Shown piece after piece: positions 9,978 through 17,816 of a stretch of DNA of 64,000 bases; within the stretch, counting starts at the first letter, position 1, and each line of letters starts with the position of its first letter. Both the position numbers and the translations under genes were made by a program. The notes under the pieces are model-generated. The model was not told the DNA's origin. It saw only the letters and a program-made list of their open reading frames with translations, and ran no database searches. Source of the stretch: Sphingobacterium wenxiniae (GTDB taxonomy: Bacteria > Bacteroidota > Bacteroidia > Sphingobacteriales > Sphingobacteriaceae); contig NZ_FOZZ01000005.1 in the NCBI RefSeq assembly GCF_900116225.1, positions 62,001-126,000 of the forward strand. Reading direction: 5' to 3'.

Positions 9978-10727
9978 ATGATTAAATATACAATAAAAAA
10001 GGTATTTGATAAAGCTTTCCCCTTGGAAATTTGGAAAATAGCCGTCGATGCCGAACAAGAACATATTGCTATAGAAACGCGAGATATAGAAACCACATGG
10101 CCCTATATTTACATATTGGATTTTCAGGGAAATATTCTTTTAGAGCATCATCCTCTTGAAGAAAAAAGCTGGACGTTAGACAATATACGCCAACATACCG
10201 TGGTCTTAAAAGCCGTTGGTGATTCCAAACCCGTAAAAGAAGGAATCATCCTTTTGGATCTTCACGGAAAAGAGAGACTATATTTGTCGGACTTTATACT
10301 CTTGGAAACTTATCAGCAATATATTAAAGTAAGGCACCGCAGTTTTCAGTCTGGCTTTGAGAAGTATATAAATCTTTCGGAGCACGACAATCTTAGCATA
10401 GGTGATGAGGGGCTTGATCATTATGGCGAAGAGATAGAACTACCTCTTCCCTACCCTTATCAACGGCCGGCCTACCTCGAAGCAAGAGACATCGAAGACA
10501 TACTCTGGGTTAGCAGAACACAAGACAAAACCCTGTGGGCATACCACGCCAAACGAGATGGCCAATACACATTAAACCTTTGCGTAGCTAATACATCCAA
10601 CATCCTGAGCGAACAACCGTTAATAAGTGGTATGTCCAAAATGCTTCCTCAACCCTTTTTTCAGGTCAGGAATCAAATTTTTCTAATGTCATATAATAAA
10701 CGGGAAATTGTTTCGTATTTAGTATAA
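9978..10727 (+). CDS. Conserved hypothetical cytoplasmic protein (possibly DUF4905)
   Basis: I do not recognise a biochemical function. The 249-residue product has no signal peptide or membrane segment. It reads as beta-strand repeats with aromatic residues (YIYILDFQGNILLEHH and GIILLDLHGKERLYLSD), reminiscent of a beta-propeller-like or WD-like fold. It may belong to the family of uncharacterised Sphingobacteriales proteins called DUF4905, but I cannot verify that. It starts 31 nt from the divergent nfeD-like gene and ends 9 nt before the LysM gene, so it is probably cotranscribed with the latter. Confidence 0.7.
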   Translation: MIKYTIKKVFDKAFPLEIWKIAVDAEQEHIAIETRDIETTWPYIYILDFQGNILLEHHPLEEKSWTLDNIRQHTVVLKAVGDSKPVKEGIILLDLHGKERLYLSDFILLETYQQYIKVRHRSFQSGFEKYINLSEHDNLSIGDEGLDHYGEEIELPLPYPYQRPAYLEARDIEDILWVSRTQDKTLWAYHAKRDGQYTLNLCVANTSNILSEQPLISGMSKMLPQPFFQVRNQIFLMSYNKREIVSYLV

Positions 10728-10736
10728 TTGCAACAT

Positions 10737-11642
10737 ATGAAGAAATCGAGTAATCTTTTCAACCCAATCAAATGGGGAATATTGAGTATATTCTGTACAC
10801 CACTTTTTATTTTTGCCCATACGGAAACAACTGTTGAACATTCCTTCGTTCCTTACACTACCCCAGATTCTGTAGGTACGGAAATTATCAATGGCGAGGT
10901 ATACATCATCCATGAAATAGAGCGAAAGGACACCTATTATGCTTTAAGCCGACGTTATAACGCTCCGGTAAATGGTATTATGGCTGCTAACAATAAGAAG
11001 AGCCTGAAGCCTGGAGATAGAGTGAAAGTCCCTACTGGAAGAAGACCTGCGCAAGAAACATCAACGCCTGTGCAAATACCAGTTGCACAATCCCAAGAGC
11101 AAAACCCTGTATTGACTGAATATAAAGTCGGGAAAAGTGAAACACTCTTTGCAATTTCAAGACGTTTCAACACCACTGTTGAACAAATCAAAAAAATGAA
11201 CAATCTTAGTTCTGACACGGTCAAGGAAGGGCAACTAATCAAAATCCCCAATTCCGACTATGTAGAACCAGCTCCGGTTGTAGCAGCTCCTGTTATTATC
11301 GAAAGTCCTGTTGCAGAAGATCTACGTGATTTGGGATTTGAAGCCAATCGTTACGGTATCCGTGAAAAAAAAGAAAAAGGTATAGGCGTATGGATAGATA
11401 ATCTAGAAAGTGATGGCAAAAGTAACTTGGCCTTACACCGTACCGCGCCTGTAGGCACAATTCTTAAAATTACCAACCCGATGACCAAAAACGTTACGTA
11501 TGCAAAAGTCGTTGGAAAATTCACGGATAATGCTGAGACACATGATGCTATCGTTGTTTTATCAAAATCGGCGGCTTCGTATATCGGTGCGATAGACAGA
11601 AGATTTTTGATTGAAATTGCATATGGCGTACCTTTGCAATAA
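10737..11642 (+). CDS. LysM protein with C-terminal RlpA-like double-psi barrel
   Basis: This is an exported peptidoglycan-binding protein. The ATG at 10737 (MKKSSNLF) is preferred over a TTG three codons upstream. A hydrophobic export segment (GILSIFCTPLFIFAH) is followed by two LysM domains: ERKDTYYALSRRYNAPVNGI...LKPGDRVKVP and KVGKSETLFAISRRFNTTVEQI...VKEGQLIKIP. After a Pro/Val/Ala linker, the C-terminal 100 residues (LHRTAPVGTILKITNPMTKN...VVGKFTDN) match the double-psi beta-barrel of the RlpA family. The catalytic Asp of RlpA lytic transglycosylases is not obvious, so whether it cuts glycan is open. It is likely cotranscribed with the upstream gene. Confidence 0.85.
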   Translation: MKKSSNLFNPIKWGILSIFCTPLFIFAHTETTVEHSFVPYTTPDSVGTEIINGEVYIIHEIERKDTYYALSRRYNAPVNGIMAANNKKSLKPGDRVKVPTGRRPAQETSTPVQIPVAQSQEQNPVLTEYKVGKSETLFAISRRFNTTVEQIKKMNNLSSDTVKEGQLIKIPNSDYVEPAPVVAAPVIIESPVAEDLRDLGFEANRYGIREKKEKGIGVWIDNLESDGKSNLALHRTAPVGTILKITNPMTKNVTYAKVVGKFTDNAETHDAIVVLSKSAASYIGAIDRRFLIEIAYGVPLQ

Positions 11643-11649
11643 TTTTAGC

Positions 11650-11657
11650 TAATTTTG
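11650..11657 (+). promoter_or_regulatory. TAnnTTTG -7 box upstream of the uridine kinase gene
   Basis: TAATTTTG fits the Bacteroidetes -7 consensus TAnnTTTG exactly and ends only 5 nt before the ATG at 11663. If used, transcription would start at or next to the start codon, giving a nearly leaderless mRNA. No matching -33 box at N19 is evident. Confidence 0.5.
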
Positions 11658-11662
11658 CACCG

Positions 11663-12307
11663 ATGAACAAACCGTACGTTATTGGCATAGCCGGAAGCAG
11701 TGGTTCCGGAAAAACATTTTTTTTAAAAAGCTTTTTGAATCATTTTCTCCCGCAACAGGTCACCCTGATTTCACAGGATGATTATTATATTCCGGCCAAT
11801 ACCAAAACGCAGGAAGAGAATCGCTTGTACAATTTCGATTTGCCTACTGCCATTAACCGCAAAGATTTCTATCAGGATATCAAACAGCTTTTTGATGGCA
11901 AAACAGTATTCAAGGAAGAATATACATTCAATAATCCAGCCTTAAAACCGAAAATATTAGAAATTAAACCTGCTCCTATCCTTATTGTTGAGGGGTTGTT
12001 CATCTTTCATTACGAAGAGGTCAACGAACTTCTGGATTTTCGGATTTTCCTAGATGCGGAGGAATCTGTTGCATTGGAAAGAAGACTACGCAGAGATCTA
12101 ATAGAACGAGGCTACGATCATGACGATGTTATGTACAAATGGGAGAACCACGTAGTACCTTCTTACCAACAGTATTTATTACCCTACAAACCGGAAGTTG
12201 ATTTGGTTATCATTAACAATACCGACGACCCGAAAATCATTGACGATGCAACACACAGCATTTCCACAGATCTAAAAGCAAAAAAAATCGACATCAGTAT
12301 TATTTAA
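11663..12307 (+). CDS. udk: Uridine kinase
   Basis: This P-loop kinase phosphorylates uridine (and cytidine) in pyrimidine salvage. The Walker A motif GSSGSGKT is at residues 11-18, followed by the substrate region SQDDYYIP with the catalytic Asp pair, FDLPTAI for base binding, ILIVEGLFIFHY as the Walker B-like strand, and the Arg-rich lid RRLRRDLIERG. The 214-residue length is typical. It starts 20 nt after the LysM gene with its own TAnnTTTG box, so it may be transcribed both alone and by read-through. A uridine phosphorylase-like gene is present at 59178 in the same window. Confidence 0.9.
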   Translation: MNKPYVIGIAGSSGSGKTFFLKSFLNHFLPQQVTLISQDDYYIPANTKTQEENRLYNFDLPTAINRKDFYQDIKQLFDGKTVFKEEYTFNNPALKPKILEIKPAPILIVEGLFIFHYEEVNELLDFRIFLDAEESVALERRLRRDLIERGYDHDDVMYKWENHVVPSYQQYLLPYKPEVDLVIINNTDDPKIIDDATHSISTDLKAKKIDISII

Positions 12308-12323
12308 AATAAATCTAAACAAC

Positions 12324-12331
12324 TATCTTTG
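12324..12331 (+). promoter_or_regulatory. TAnnTTTG -7 box for the Cys-rich miniprotein
   Basis: TATCTTTG matches the Bacteroidetes -7 consensus and lies 21 nt upstream of the GTG start at 12353. It supports a separate transcription unit for the small gene. Confidence 0.5.
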
Positions 12332-12352
12332 TACCAGAAAGAGGAGTTGATA

Positions 12353-12508
12353 GTGAACAATTTAGATTTTAATACAGATAGCAATCCCTTTTTGGATGAA
12401 ATCCGAAAAGGTTTTAAATCCAATACCGATATAGACTGCTGTGTGTTCAAAAAATGCTGCAAGAAATACAAGGATGGCAAACGCTGCAAAAAATGCCCGA
12501 AGAGATAG
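12353..12508 (+). CDS. 51-residue cysteine-rich basic miniprotein
   Basis: This small gene begins with GTG at 12353, 7 nt after a good Shine-Dalgarno-like AGAGGAG, which is unusual in this phylum and helps fix the start. The N-terminal half is polar (NNLDFNTDSNPFLDEIRKGF). The C-terminal half is Cys/Lys-rich: DCCVFKKCCKKYKDGKRC followed by KKCPKR, with six Cys arranged CC-x4-CC-x8-C-x2-C. The spacing suggests a metal site or a disulfide-stabilised knuckle. There is no signal peptide, so a cytoplasmic metal-binding or nucleic-acid-binding role is plausible but unproven. It lies between udk and the convergent MFS gene and has its own -7 box. Confidence 0.7.
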   Translation: MNNLDFNTDSNPFLDEIRKGFKSNTDIDCCVFKKCCKKYKDGKRCKKCPKR

Positions 12509-12528
12509 TTTGTGTATTTAATGGTTAA

Positions 12529-13755
12529 TCAATCTTTCTCTACGTAATTCAAATCCTTATTAAAACTTTCCTGTAGCTGCGATAACGCAAACACCGCTAT
12601 CAGGGTTAAACAAGCTGTGACCACCATAGCAGCATTTAAAATTCCCATGGAAGGCACCAATGCCCCATAGATCATCGTTGAAGGTATCAATGCTCCGCGC
12701 ACGAAATTTGGTGCTGTCGTCGCTACAGTGGCACGTAGATTAGTACCAAACTGCTCTGCAGCTATCGTGACGAATGTTGCCCAATAGCCGACTCCTATCC
12801 CCATCAGGAAAGCCAGCACTAGAAATTTACCTTCCGTTATACCTGTACTCGTAAGGTAGGTAATCGAAAATATCAAAATCAGCACCTGGCATATCAACAC
12901 GACTTTCCTTCTTGACTTTAACCATTGCGCCAGCACACCGGCCATAAAATCCCCCAACGAAATACCTAAATAGGTGAACATGACACCTTTTCCCGCGCTC
13001 AATGGGTCGGTAGATTGCAAAGCTTTCCCTATTTCCGGCGCTTGCGTTACCAATACGCCTACCACAAACCAAATCGGTAAGCCGATGCACAGACAATAGA
13101 CATAGCGCAGGAATCGTTCTTTATTGGTAAACAACATCCAGAAATTCCCTTTGACCACATTTTGCTGTGCCTGCTTTTGGAACAATCCGGATTCAAACGT
13201 TCCCACACGCAACAAAAGCAGTAAAAGCCCCATTCCTCCGCCTACAAAATAAGCCGTCCGCCAATCAAACCATTCTGAAATAAAATAGGCCAATATTGCT
13301 CCTAAAACACCAACTCCGGCAACAATCATTGTCCCATAGCCCCGCTTGTTCTTAGACATACTCTCGCTTACCAGGGTAATTCCAGCTCCCAACTCCCCCG
13401 CCAAACCTATACCTGCAATAAAGCGGACAATACCATAGGTCGTTACATCCTGTACAAAGCCATTATAGATATTCGCCAAAGAATAGAGCAATATAGATCC
13501 GAAAAGAACTTTCAATCGTCCGAACTTATCTCCAATAATACCCCAAATCACCCCACCTATCAACAATCCAGCCATCTGCATGTTGAGCACATATTCACCT
13601 CTCGTACGCATATCAGTCTCAGGAATGCCGATATCCTGAAAAGATTGTACACGCACAATGGAAAAGATAATAAGGTCGTAAATATCGACAAAATAGCCCA
13701 GTGAAGCGACGAGTACCAGTACCCATACGCGTTTAGATTGTAGGTTGCTCTCCAT
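12529..13755 (-). CDS. MFS transporter, metabolite/H+ symporter-like
   Basis: This is an inner-membrane transporter of the major facilitator superfamily with about 12 hydrophobic helices in 408 residues. The motif A loop between helices 2 and 3 reads GVIWGIIGDKFGRLKVL, with the expected Gly, Asp, Arg/Lys and Gly-Arg. GIGLAGELGAGITLVSESM in helix 4 is typical of the sugar-porter and metabolite:H+ symporter branches. FGTNLRATVATTAPNFVRG in the C-terminal half is the SP/MHS-like RxxxT(A) region. The substrate cannot be predicted. It converges with the Cys-rich miniprotein gene, leaving 20 nt between them. Confidence 0.88.
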   Translation of the reverse strand: MESNLQSKRVWVLVLVASLGYFVDIYDLIIFSIVRVQSFQDIGIPETDMRTRGEYVLNMQMAGLLIGGVIWGIIGDKFGRLKVLFGSILLYSLANIYNGFVQDVTTYGIVRFIAGIGLAGELGAGITLVSESMSKNKRGYGTMIVAGVGVLGAILAYFISEWFDWRTAYFVGGGMGLLLLLLRVGTFESGLFQKQAQQNVVKGNFWMLFTNKERFLRYVYCLCIGLPIWFVVGVLVTQAPEIGKALQSTDPLSAGKGVMFTYLGISLGDFMAGVLAQWLKSRRKVVLICQVLILIFSITYLTSTGITEGKFLVLAFLMGIGVGYWATFVTIAAEQFGTNLRATVATTAPNFVRGALIPSTMIYGALVPSMGILNAAMVVTACLTLIAVFALSQLQESFNKDLNYVEKD

Positions 13756-13842
13756 AACTTATAGTTCCGCTACCAATTTACAATCTTTTGGATTTATTAC
13801 AAGAATAAAACATTCAAATTCCCCAATACCGGGCGATAATTG

Positions 13843-13850
13843 TACTTTTG
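13843..13850 (+). promoter_or_regulatory. TAnnTTTG -7 box upstream of the lipoprotein/SCO1/cytochrome c operon
   Basis: TACTTTTG fits the -7 consensus and ends 4 nt before the ATG at 13855, so the mRNA of this operon would be close to leaderless if this box is used. Confidence 0.55.
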
Positions 13851-13854
13851 TATT

Positions 13855-14292
13855 ATGAGAAAGTTATTTTTTATAGCCCTTGTAGCTTCATTCACTGTAA
13901 TGGCGTGTCAGAACAGCAAAACAGAAAACAACGAAGCTGCTGATTTAGCCAAACAAGCCATCGATATACACGATGAAATCATGCCTCAGATTGCACTATT
14001 TGATAGACGAACAGTACTGATAGACTCGCTATTGGGTGATTTAAATGCAATTAAGTCACAACATCCAGATGTGGATACAGTACAACTTCGCGAGCAACTT
14101 AGCCAACTCAAAATCGACTTAGAAATCGCAACCGATAATATGATGCTGTGGATGCGTGAATATGAAAAAGATAGTACTGATGTTAGTTATCAAGAGCAAG
14201 AAGTTCAGCACATGATGGCCATGAAAGCGCAGTTCCAGAAAGTCACTAATGAAAGTGACAGCATATTACCCAACATAACGCAAGAAAAATAA
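13855..14292 (+). CDS. Small lipoprotein with helical coiled region
   Basis: The function is not known. The ATG at 13855 (MRKLFFIALVASFTVMAC) gives a lipoprotein signal with Cys at residue 18; a start five codons earlier only adds residues before the charged n-region. The mature part is acidic and almost entirely helical in pattern (DSLLGDLNAIKSQHPDVDTVQLREQLSQLKIDLEIATDNMMLWMREYEKD) with a heptad-like arrangement of Leu/Ile/Met, and it is Met-rich. It starts an operon with SCO1 and a c-type cytochrome, so a periplasmic role in copper or cytochrome oxidase handling is possible; that is inference from context. Confidence 0.75.
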   Translation: MRKLFFIALVASFTVMACQNSKTENNEAADLAKQAIDIHDEIMPQIALFDRRTVLIDSLLGDLNAIKSQHPDVDTVQLREQLSQLKIDLEIATDNMMLWMREYEKDSTDVSYQEQEVQHMMAMKAQFQKVTNESDSILPNITQEK

Positions 14293-14305
14293 CACCCCCC
14301 CCATA

Positions 14306-14953
14306 ATGAGAAACAATTTGTTATGTGCATTCGGTTTAGCCATAGCCTTTTTGGCTTCAGGTTGTTCTGATTCCAAGACGAATAAGCGATTGCCCCACAT
14401 TGGCAACCACAGTACAACGGAAAAAGTTGTTGATGGCAAAACCGTTATCGATACAAACTATTATCAAGTTCCAGAGTTTCGTTTCCTCAATCAAGACAGT
14501 GTATATATTTCCAGTGCAGATTTTGCCGACAAGATATATATTACGAATTTCTTTTTCACCCATTGCCCGAGTATCTGTCCAACTATGCAACGGAATCTTT
14601 TGCAGGTGTACGAGAAGTATAAGGATGACAACCGGGTGGCATTCCTCTCACATAGCATAGACTTCAAGTATGATTCACCGAGCGTATTAAAATCCTATGC
14701 TGATAAATTAGGTGTTACCAATCAGCAATGGCAATTTGTAACAGGTGAGAAGAAAGACATCTACGGAATAGCAGATCATTATTATGTGTATACCAAGGAA
14801 GACGAGTCTGCTCCTGGGGGGTACGACCATCAGGGCTATTTGGTTCTTATCGATGGCCAGCGACACATTCGCGGAGCCTATGACGGCACCAACGATGAGC
14901 AGGTAAAACAGCTTTTCGAAGATTTAGCCATCTTATTGGAAGAGAACAAATAA
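14306..14953 (+). CDS. SCO1/SenC-family copper chaperone lipoprotein
   Basis: SCO proteins are thioredoxin-fold factors that deliver copper to, or reduce cysteines of, the CuA site of cytochrome c oxidase. The lipobox LASGC places the lipid on Cys20. The redox/copper motif CPSIC is at residues 87-91 (THCPSICPTMQRN) and the third copper ligand is His175 in GGYDHQGYLVLID. Length and spacing are typical. It lies 13 nt after a small lipoprotein gene and overlaps the cytochrome c gene by 1 nt, so the three are one operon. No oxidase subunit gene is within the window. Confidence 0.93.
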   Translation: MRNNLLCAFGLAIAFLASGCSDSKTNKRLPHIGNHSTTEKVVDGKTVIDTNYYQVPEFRFLNQDSVYISSADFADKIYITNFFFTHCPSICPTMQRNLLQVYEKYKDDNRVAFLSHSIDFKYDSPSVLKSYADKLGVTNQQWQFVTGEKKDIYGIADHYYVYTKEDESAPGGYDHQGYLVLIDGQRHIRGAYDGTNDEQVKQLFEDLAILLEENK

Positions 14954-15384
14954 TGATAAACAGGGCACACACATTATCGATCATCAGCATACTCTTCAGT
15001 GTGCTGATGATTGTTTTTTCCTGCCAACCCAACGTCAGTATAGAAACAGCCCAATACGCCGTCAATGGACAAAAGTTATATGTAACCCATTGTCAAAATT
15101 GCCATGGCGCTAAAGGGGAGGGATTGGGTAATCTATATCCACCGCTAACCGACACAAATTTTCTTAACCAGAATCGAGACAAATTGGCCTGTATCGTTAA
15201 AAACGGTTTGTCGGGAAGTATTGAAGTTTCGGGTAAGATTTACGACACCGAGATGCCAGGGATTCCGGAGTTAACTCCTGTTGATATTGCCTATATCCTG
15301 ACTTACGTAACAACCTCTTTCGGCAACAGCACTACTACCTATACACAAGAAGAGGTAAAGAAAAGTTTGGGAGAGTGTTTGTAA
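14953..15384 (+). CDS. Lipid-anchored c-type cytochrome
   Basis: A single haem c site CQNCH is at residues 47-51 and a likely Met axial ligand is in YDTEMPGIPEL (Met101). The N-terminus has a hydrophobic signal with lipobox VFSC (Cys24), so the protein is expected to be an envelope-anchored monohaem cytochrome of class I type. It contains an extra Cys in DKLACIVKNG. It overlaps the SCO1 stop by 1 nt, indicating translational coupling. Its role is probably electron transfer near a terminal oxidase; partner genes are outside the window. Confidence 0.9.
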   Translation: MINRAHTLSIISILFSVLMIVFSCQPNVSIETAQYAVNGQKLYVTHCQNCHGAKGEGLGNLYPPLTDTNFLNQNRDKLACIVKNGLSGSIEVSGKIYDTEMPGIPELTPVDIAYILTYVTTSFGNSTTTYTQEEVKKSLGECL

Positions 15385-15396
15385 ATATTTTTATAC

Positions 15397-15424
15397 CGTA
15401 GGGGTGTATCGCATACGCCCTTTT
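15397..15424 (+). terminator. Hairpin of the CGTAGGGG palindrome family, probable terminator
   Basis: CGTAGGGGTGTATCGCATACGCCC followed by TTTT forms a stem (GGGTGTAT with ATACGCCC, one G-U pair) 12 nt after the cytochrome c stop. It belongs to the same loose palindrome family as 35406-35431 and 54412-54441. Confidence 0.6.
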
Positions 15425-15481
15425 GAATCTTCTTACAAAAATCATCCCTCCTATCCTTAGATTTAGCGAAGCGTTCGCCTT

Positions 15482-15607
15482 CCTGTCGCAAGCTTTTATA
15501 GCTTGTGACTGAAATAAATCAAGTTTTCAACTTGGTTGTATCAGCAAAGTTGAAAACTTAGGCTATTTATACTCACAAGTTACGCTTCGCTATAACTTGC
15601 GAAAGGA
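15482..15607. repeat. Long imperfect hairpin element, copy 1
   Basis: This 126-nt element begins CCTGTCGCAAG and ends CTTGCGAAAGG, with an inner inverted repeat AAGTTTTCAACTT/AAGTTGAAAACTT. A second copy in the same orientation at 52841-52973 shares most of its first 100 nt. It has the look of a MITE or REP-type element able to fold into one long hairpin. It has no coding capacity. Confidence 0.8.
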
Positions 15608-15643
15608 TGGGGCATTATACACAGTTTATAAAGTTAGGGACAT

Positions 15644-15722
15644 AAAAAAAGGTTTCCAAACGGGGAGAATGGAAACCTTAAACTAACCAATTATAAACCT
15701 AAATTATGATGACACAAAGATA
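15644..15722 (-). ncRNA. Candidate small RNA with C-rich terminator loop, copy 1
   Basis: On the minus strand a TTG-N20-TATCTTTG promoter (the -7 box is 15715-15722) is followed about 35-45 nt later by a strong Rho-independent terminator: stem AAGGTTTCC/GGAAACCTT, loop ATTCTCCCCGTTT, then seven T. The predicted transcript is about 60-70 nt with no meaningful open frame. A second locus at 33119-33248 has the same promoter spacing and a terminator hairpin whose loop also carries CTCCCCG. The two together suggest a paralogous small RNA family. Function unknown. Confidence 0.55.
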
Positions 15723-15855
15723 AAGAAGAAAACAATATCCTGCAAGAGCAAAAATGTTTTAGCAGCAGATTTAACAGAAACTTAACATTAGAAACCTCTT
15801 TCTTCCACGCTTATTTTATAACAAATATTTGACATAGCAAGCTCGTAAATTTCAT

Positions 15856-15863
15856 TACATTTG
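15856..15863 (+). promoter_or_regulatory. TAnnTTTG -7 box upstream of the tetR-RND operon
   Basis: TACATTTG ends 7 nt before the TetR gene start at 15871. As the first gene of the efflux operon encodes the repressor, the operator is expected to overlap this box; I did not identify a definite operator palindrome. Confidence 0.55.
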
Positions 15864-15870
15864 CAACCGA

Positions 15871-16446
15871 ATGAACATTCAATTGCACAACAAAAAAGAA
15901 GCTATCTTCGAAAGTACCTTGCATCTTATCTATGAATATGGATTTAGAGGTACCCCCATGAGTCAGATTGCCAATCATGCAAATGTTGCTACTGGTACCA
16001 TTTATCATTATTTTGCTTCAAAAGATGAACTGATTCTGGAACTGTTCAAATACTGCCGTGAGCAGACTAATGAACATATTTTTTCCGTAGATAAGAATCT
16101 GCCATATAAGGAACGCTTCTTCTTCATTTGGAAACGATTGGTGGCCTATTATTTGGACCACAAAGAAATTTTCAGATTTGTAGAACAATTTTATTCTTCT
16201 CCCTATTTTGCCATTATGCAATCCAGCCAAGACCCCAGTTATTATGGTGTGGACAAGTTGCATCAGTTTTTTGAAGAAGGGGCAAAATCCGGGATTATCA
16301 GGGAAATGAATTTCCCGACTATTGTCTCAGTCTATATAGGACCGGCAACCTCCTATATTAAGAATATCAGCTATGGTTTTTGTAAAATGACCGATAGCGA
16401 CAGAGATAATATCATTGAAATAATTTGGAATGGTGTTAAAAAATAA
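15871..16446 (+). CDS. TetR/AcrR-family transcriptional regulator
   Basis: The N-terminal 50 residues form a TetR helix-turn-helix: IFESTLHLIYEYGFRGTPMSQIANHANVATGTIYHYFASKDELI, with the family's hallmark TGTIYHYF. The rest is a helical ligand-binding domain, variable as usual. It is the first gene of a plus-strand operon, 4 nt upstream of the TolC-like gene and followed by adaptor and RND pump genes. It therefore most likely represses its own operon and is released by a pump substrate. Confidence 0.92.
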   Translation: MNIQLHNKKEAIFESTLHLIYEYGFRGTPMSQIANHANVATGTIYHYFASKDELILELFKYCREQTNEHIFSVDKNLPYKERFFFIWKRLVAYYLDHKEIFRFVEQFYSSPYFAIMQSSQDPSYYGVDKLHQFFEEGAKSGIIREMNFPTIVSVYIGPATSYIKNISYGFCKMTDSDRDNIIEIIWNGVKK

Positions 16447-16450
16447 TAAA

Positions 16451-17782
16451 ATGAGATTTAAAAAACTTGCTATCCTATTTATGGCCTCTTTCGGTATAGG
16501 GCAGCTTTATGCCCAATCTGGCGCTGAGGGTCAACAACTAAACAACAATGCCACGTTAACAGATTTGATTGACTATGCACTGCGCAATAAAATCGAATTA
16601 AAACAAGCTGACATTGATAAGGAAATCGGGGAGCGTGAAATTGCATCAGCACTTTCTGGCTGGCTTCCACAGATCAATGCTACAGGTAACTATATCCACA
16701 ACATTCAATTGCCGACTGCAGTTATTGCAGGAAACACCATTACGATGGGACAAAAGAACACCAGTATGCTCACTTTTCAGGCGGACCAATCCATCATCAG
16801 TCCGCAATTGTTCCAAGCATCCCGAGCTGCAAAATTTGTCCGTGAGCAGAATAATTTGAACATCGAAAGCACGCGGATCAATACAGTAGTGGATGTAAGC
16901 AAAGCTTATTATGACATATTAACCTCTGAGGAGTCCATCAACATCATCAACGAAAACATTGCTCGCTTGGAACGCCAGTATACAGAGGCTAATTCCCGCT
17001 ATGAGGTAGGGTTAGTAGACAAAACGGATTATAAGCGTGCACAAATCTCCCTCAACAATGCCCGAGCACAGCTAAAATCGGCCAATGAGATCCGTAATTA
17101 TAAATATGATTACCTTAAAATGCTATTGGGGATGCCTACGTCGCGTCCTTTGTCCCTATCTTTTCAGAATCAGGACATGGAAGCCTCTATCCTATTAGAT
17201 ACCACCGAAGTATTGAATATTGCAAACCGCGTGGAATTCAAGCAAATGCAAACACTGAAAGATCTACAGAAGTTGAACACACAATTCCAACGTTGGAATT
17301 TCTTACCGCGCGTAGGGGCTTATGCCAACTATGGACTGAATTACCGTAATGACAAGTTCGGTGATCTCTATAGAGATAATTTTCCAAGTTCATCTGTGGG
17401 GTTGACGTTATCTATGCCGATCTTCACTGGAACCAAGCGTATTCAGGAAATTCGCAAATCCGAACTTCAAGAAGAGCGCTTAGATTGGGATTTAATCAAT
17501 TTAGAGAACAGAATCAGTACAGAATATTCTGCAGCGATGGCCAGCTACCGAGCCAACATGACGGAATGGCGCAATGCAAAAGAAAACATGGAATTATCAG
17601 AAGAGGTATACAATACTATCAAACTGCAATATGATGCAGGTGTAAAAACCTACTTAGAGCTAATGACTGCAGAAACAGATCTAAAAACAAGTCAATTAAA
17701 CTATTTGAACGCACTTTATGCTGTATTATCCAGCAAATTAGATATACAAAAGGCATTAGGTACAGTAGATATCACAAATTAA
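16451..17782 (+). CDS. TolC-like outer membrane efflux protein
   Basis: This is the outer membrane channel of a tripartite efflux pump. The ATG at 16451 (MRFKKLAILFMASFGIGQLYAQ) opens a signal peptide; a start seven codons upstream overlaps the tetR stop and is less likely. The mature protein has two OEP repeats of long coiled helices (LTDLIDYALRNKIELKQADIDKEIGEREIASALSGWLPQI and the matching ARAQLKSANEIRNYKYDYLKMLLG) and beta segments such as FLPRVGAYANYGLNYR. The 443-residue length is typical. It is followed by the periplasmic adaptor and the RND pump. Confidence 0.93.
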   Translation: MRFKKLAILFMASFGIGQLYAQSGAEGQQLNNNATLTDLIDYALRNKIELKQADIDKEIGEREIASALSGWLPQINATGNYIHNIQLPTAVIAGNTITMGQKNTSMLTFQADQSIISPQLFQASRAAKFVREQNNLNIESTRINTVVDVSKAYYDILTSEESINIINENIARLERQYTEANSRYEVGLVDKTDYKRAQISLNNARAQLKSANEIRNYKYDYLKMLLGMPTSRPLSLSFQNQDMEASILLDTTEVLNIANRVEFKQMQTLKDLQKLNTQFQRWNFLPRVGAYANYGLNYRNDKFGDLYRDNFPSSSVGLTLSMPIFTGTKRIQEIRKSELQEERLDWDLINLENRISTEYSAAMASYRANMTEWRNAKENMELSEEVYNTIKLQYDAGVKTYLELMTAETDLKTSQLNYLNALYAVLSSKLDIQKALGTVDITN

Positions 17783-17816
17783 CAACAACCTTTATCAACA
17801 TAGAAATATACAGAAT

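Noticed and set aside
14306..15384. Complete cytochrome oxidase assembly locus
   Set aside because: Only SCO1 and a monohaem cytochrome are present; no oxidase subunits or haem synthesis genes are in the window.
15700..15726. Short peptide MMTQR in front of the TetR gene as a leader peptide
   Set aside because: Five codons only, no regulatory codons; the sequence is explained better as a minus-strand promoter (TATCTTTG).
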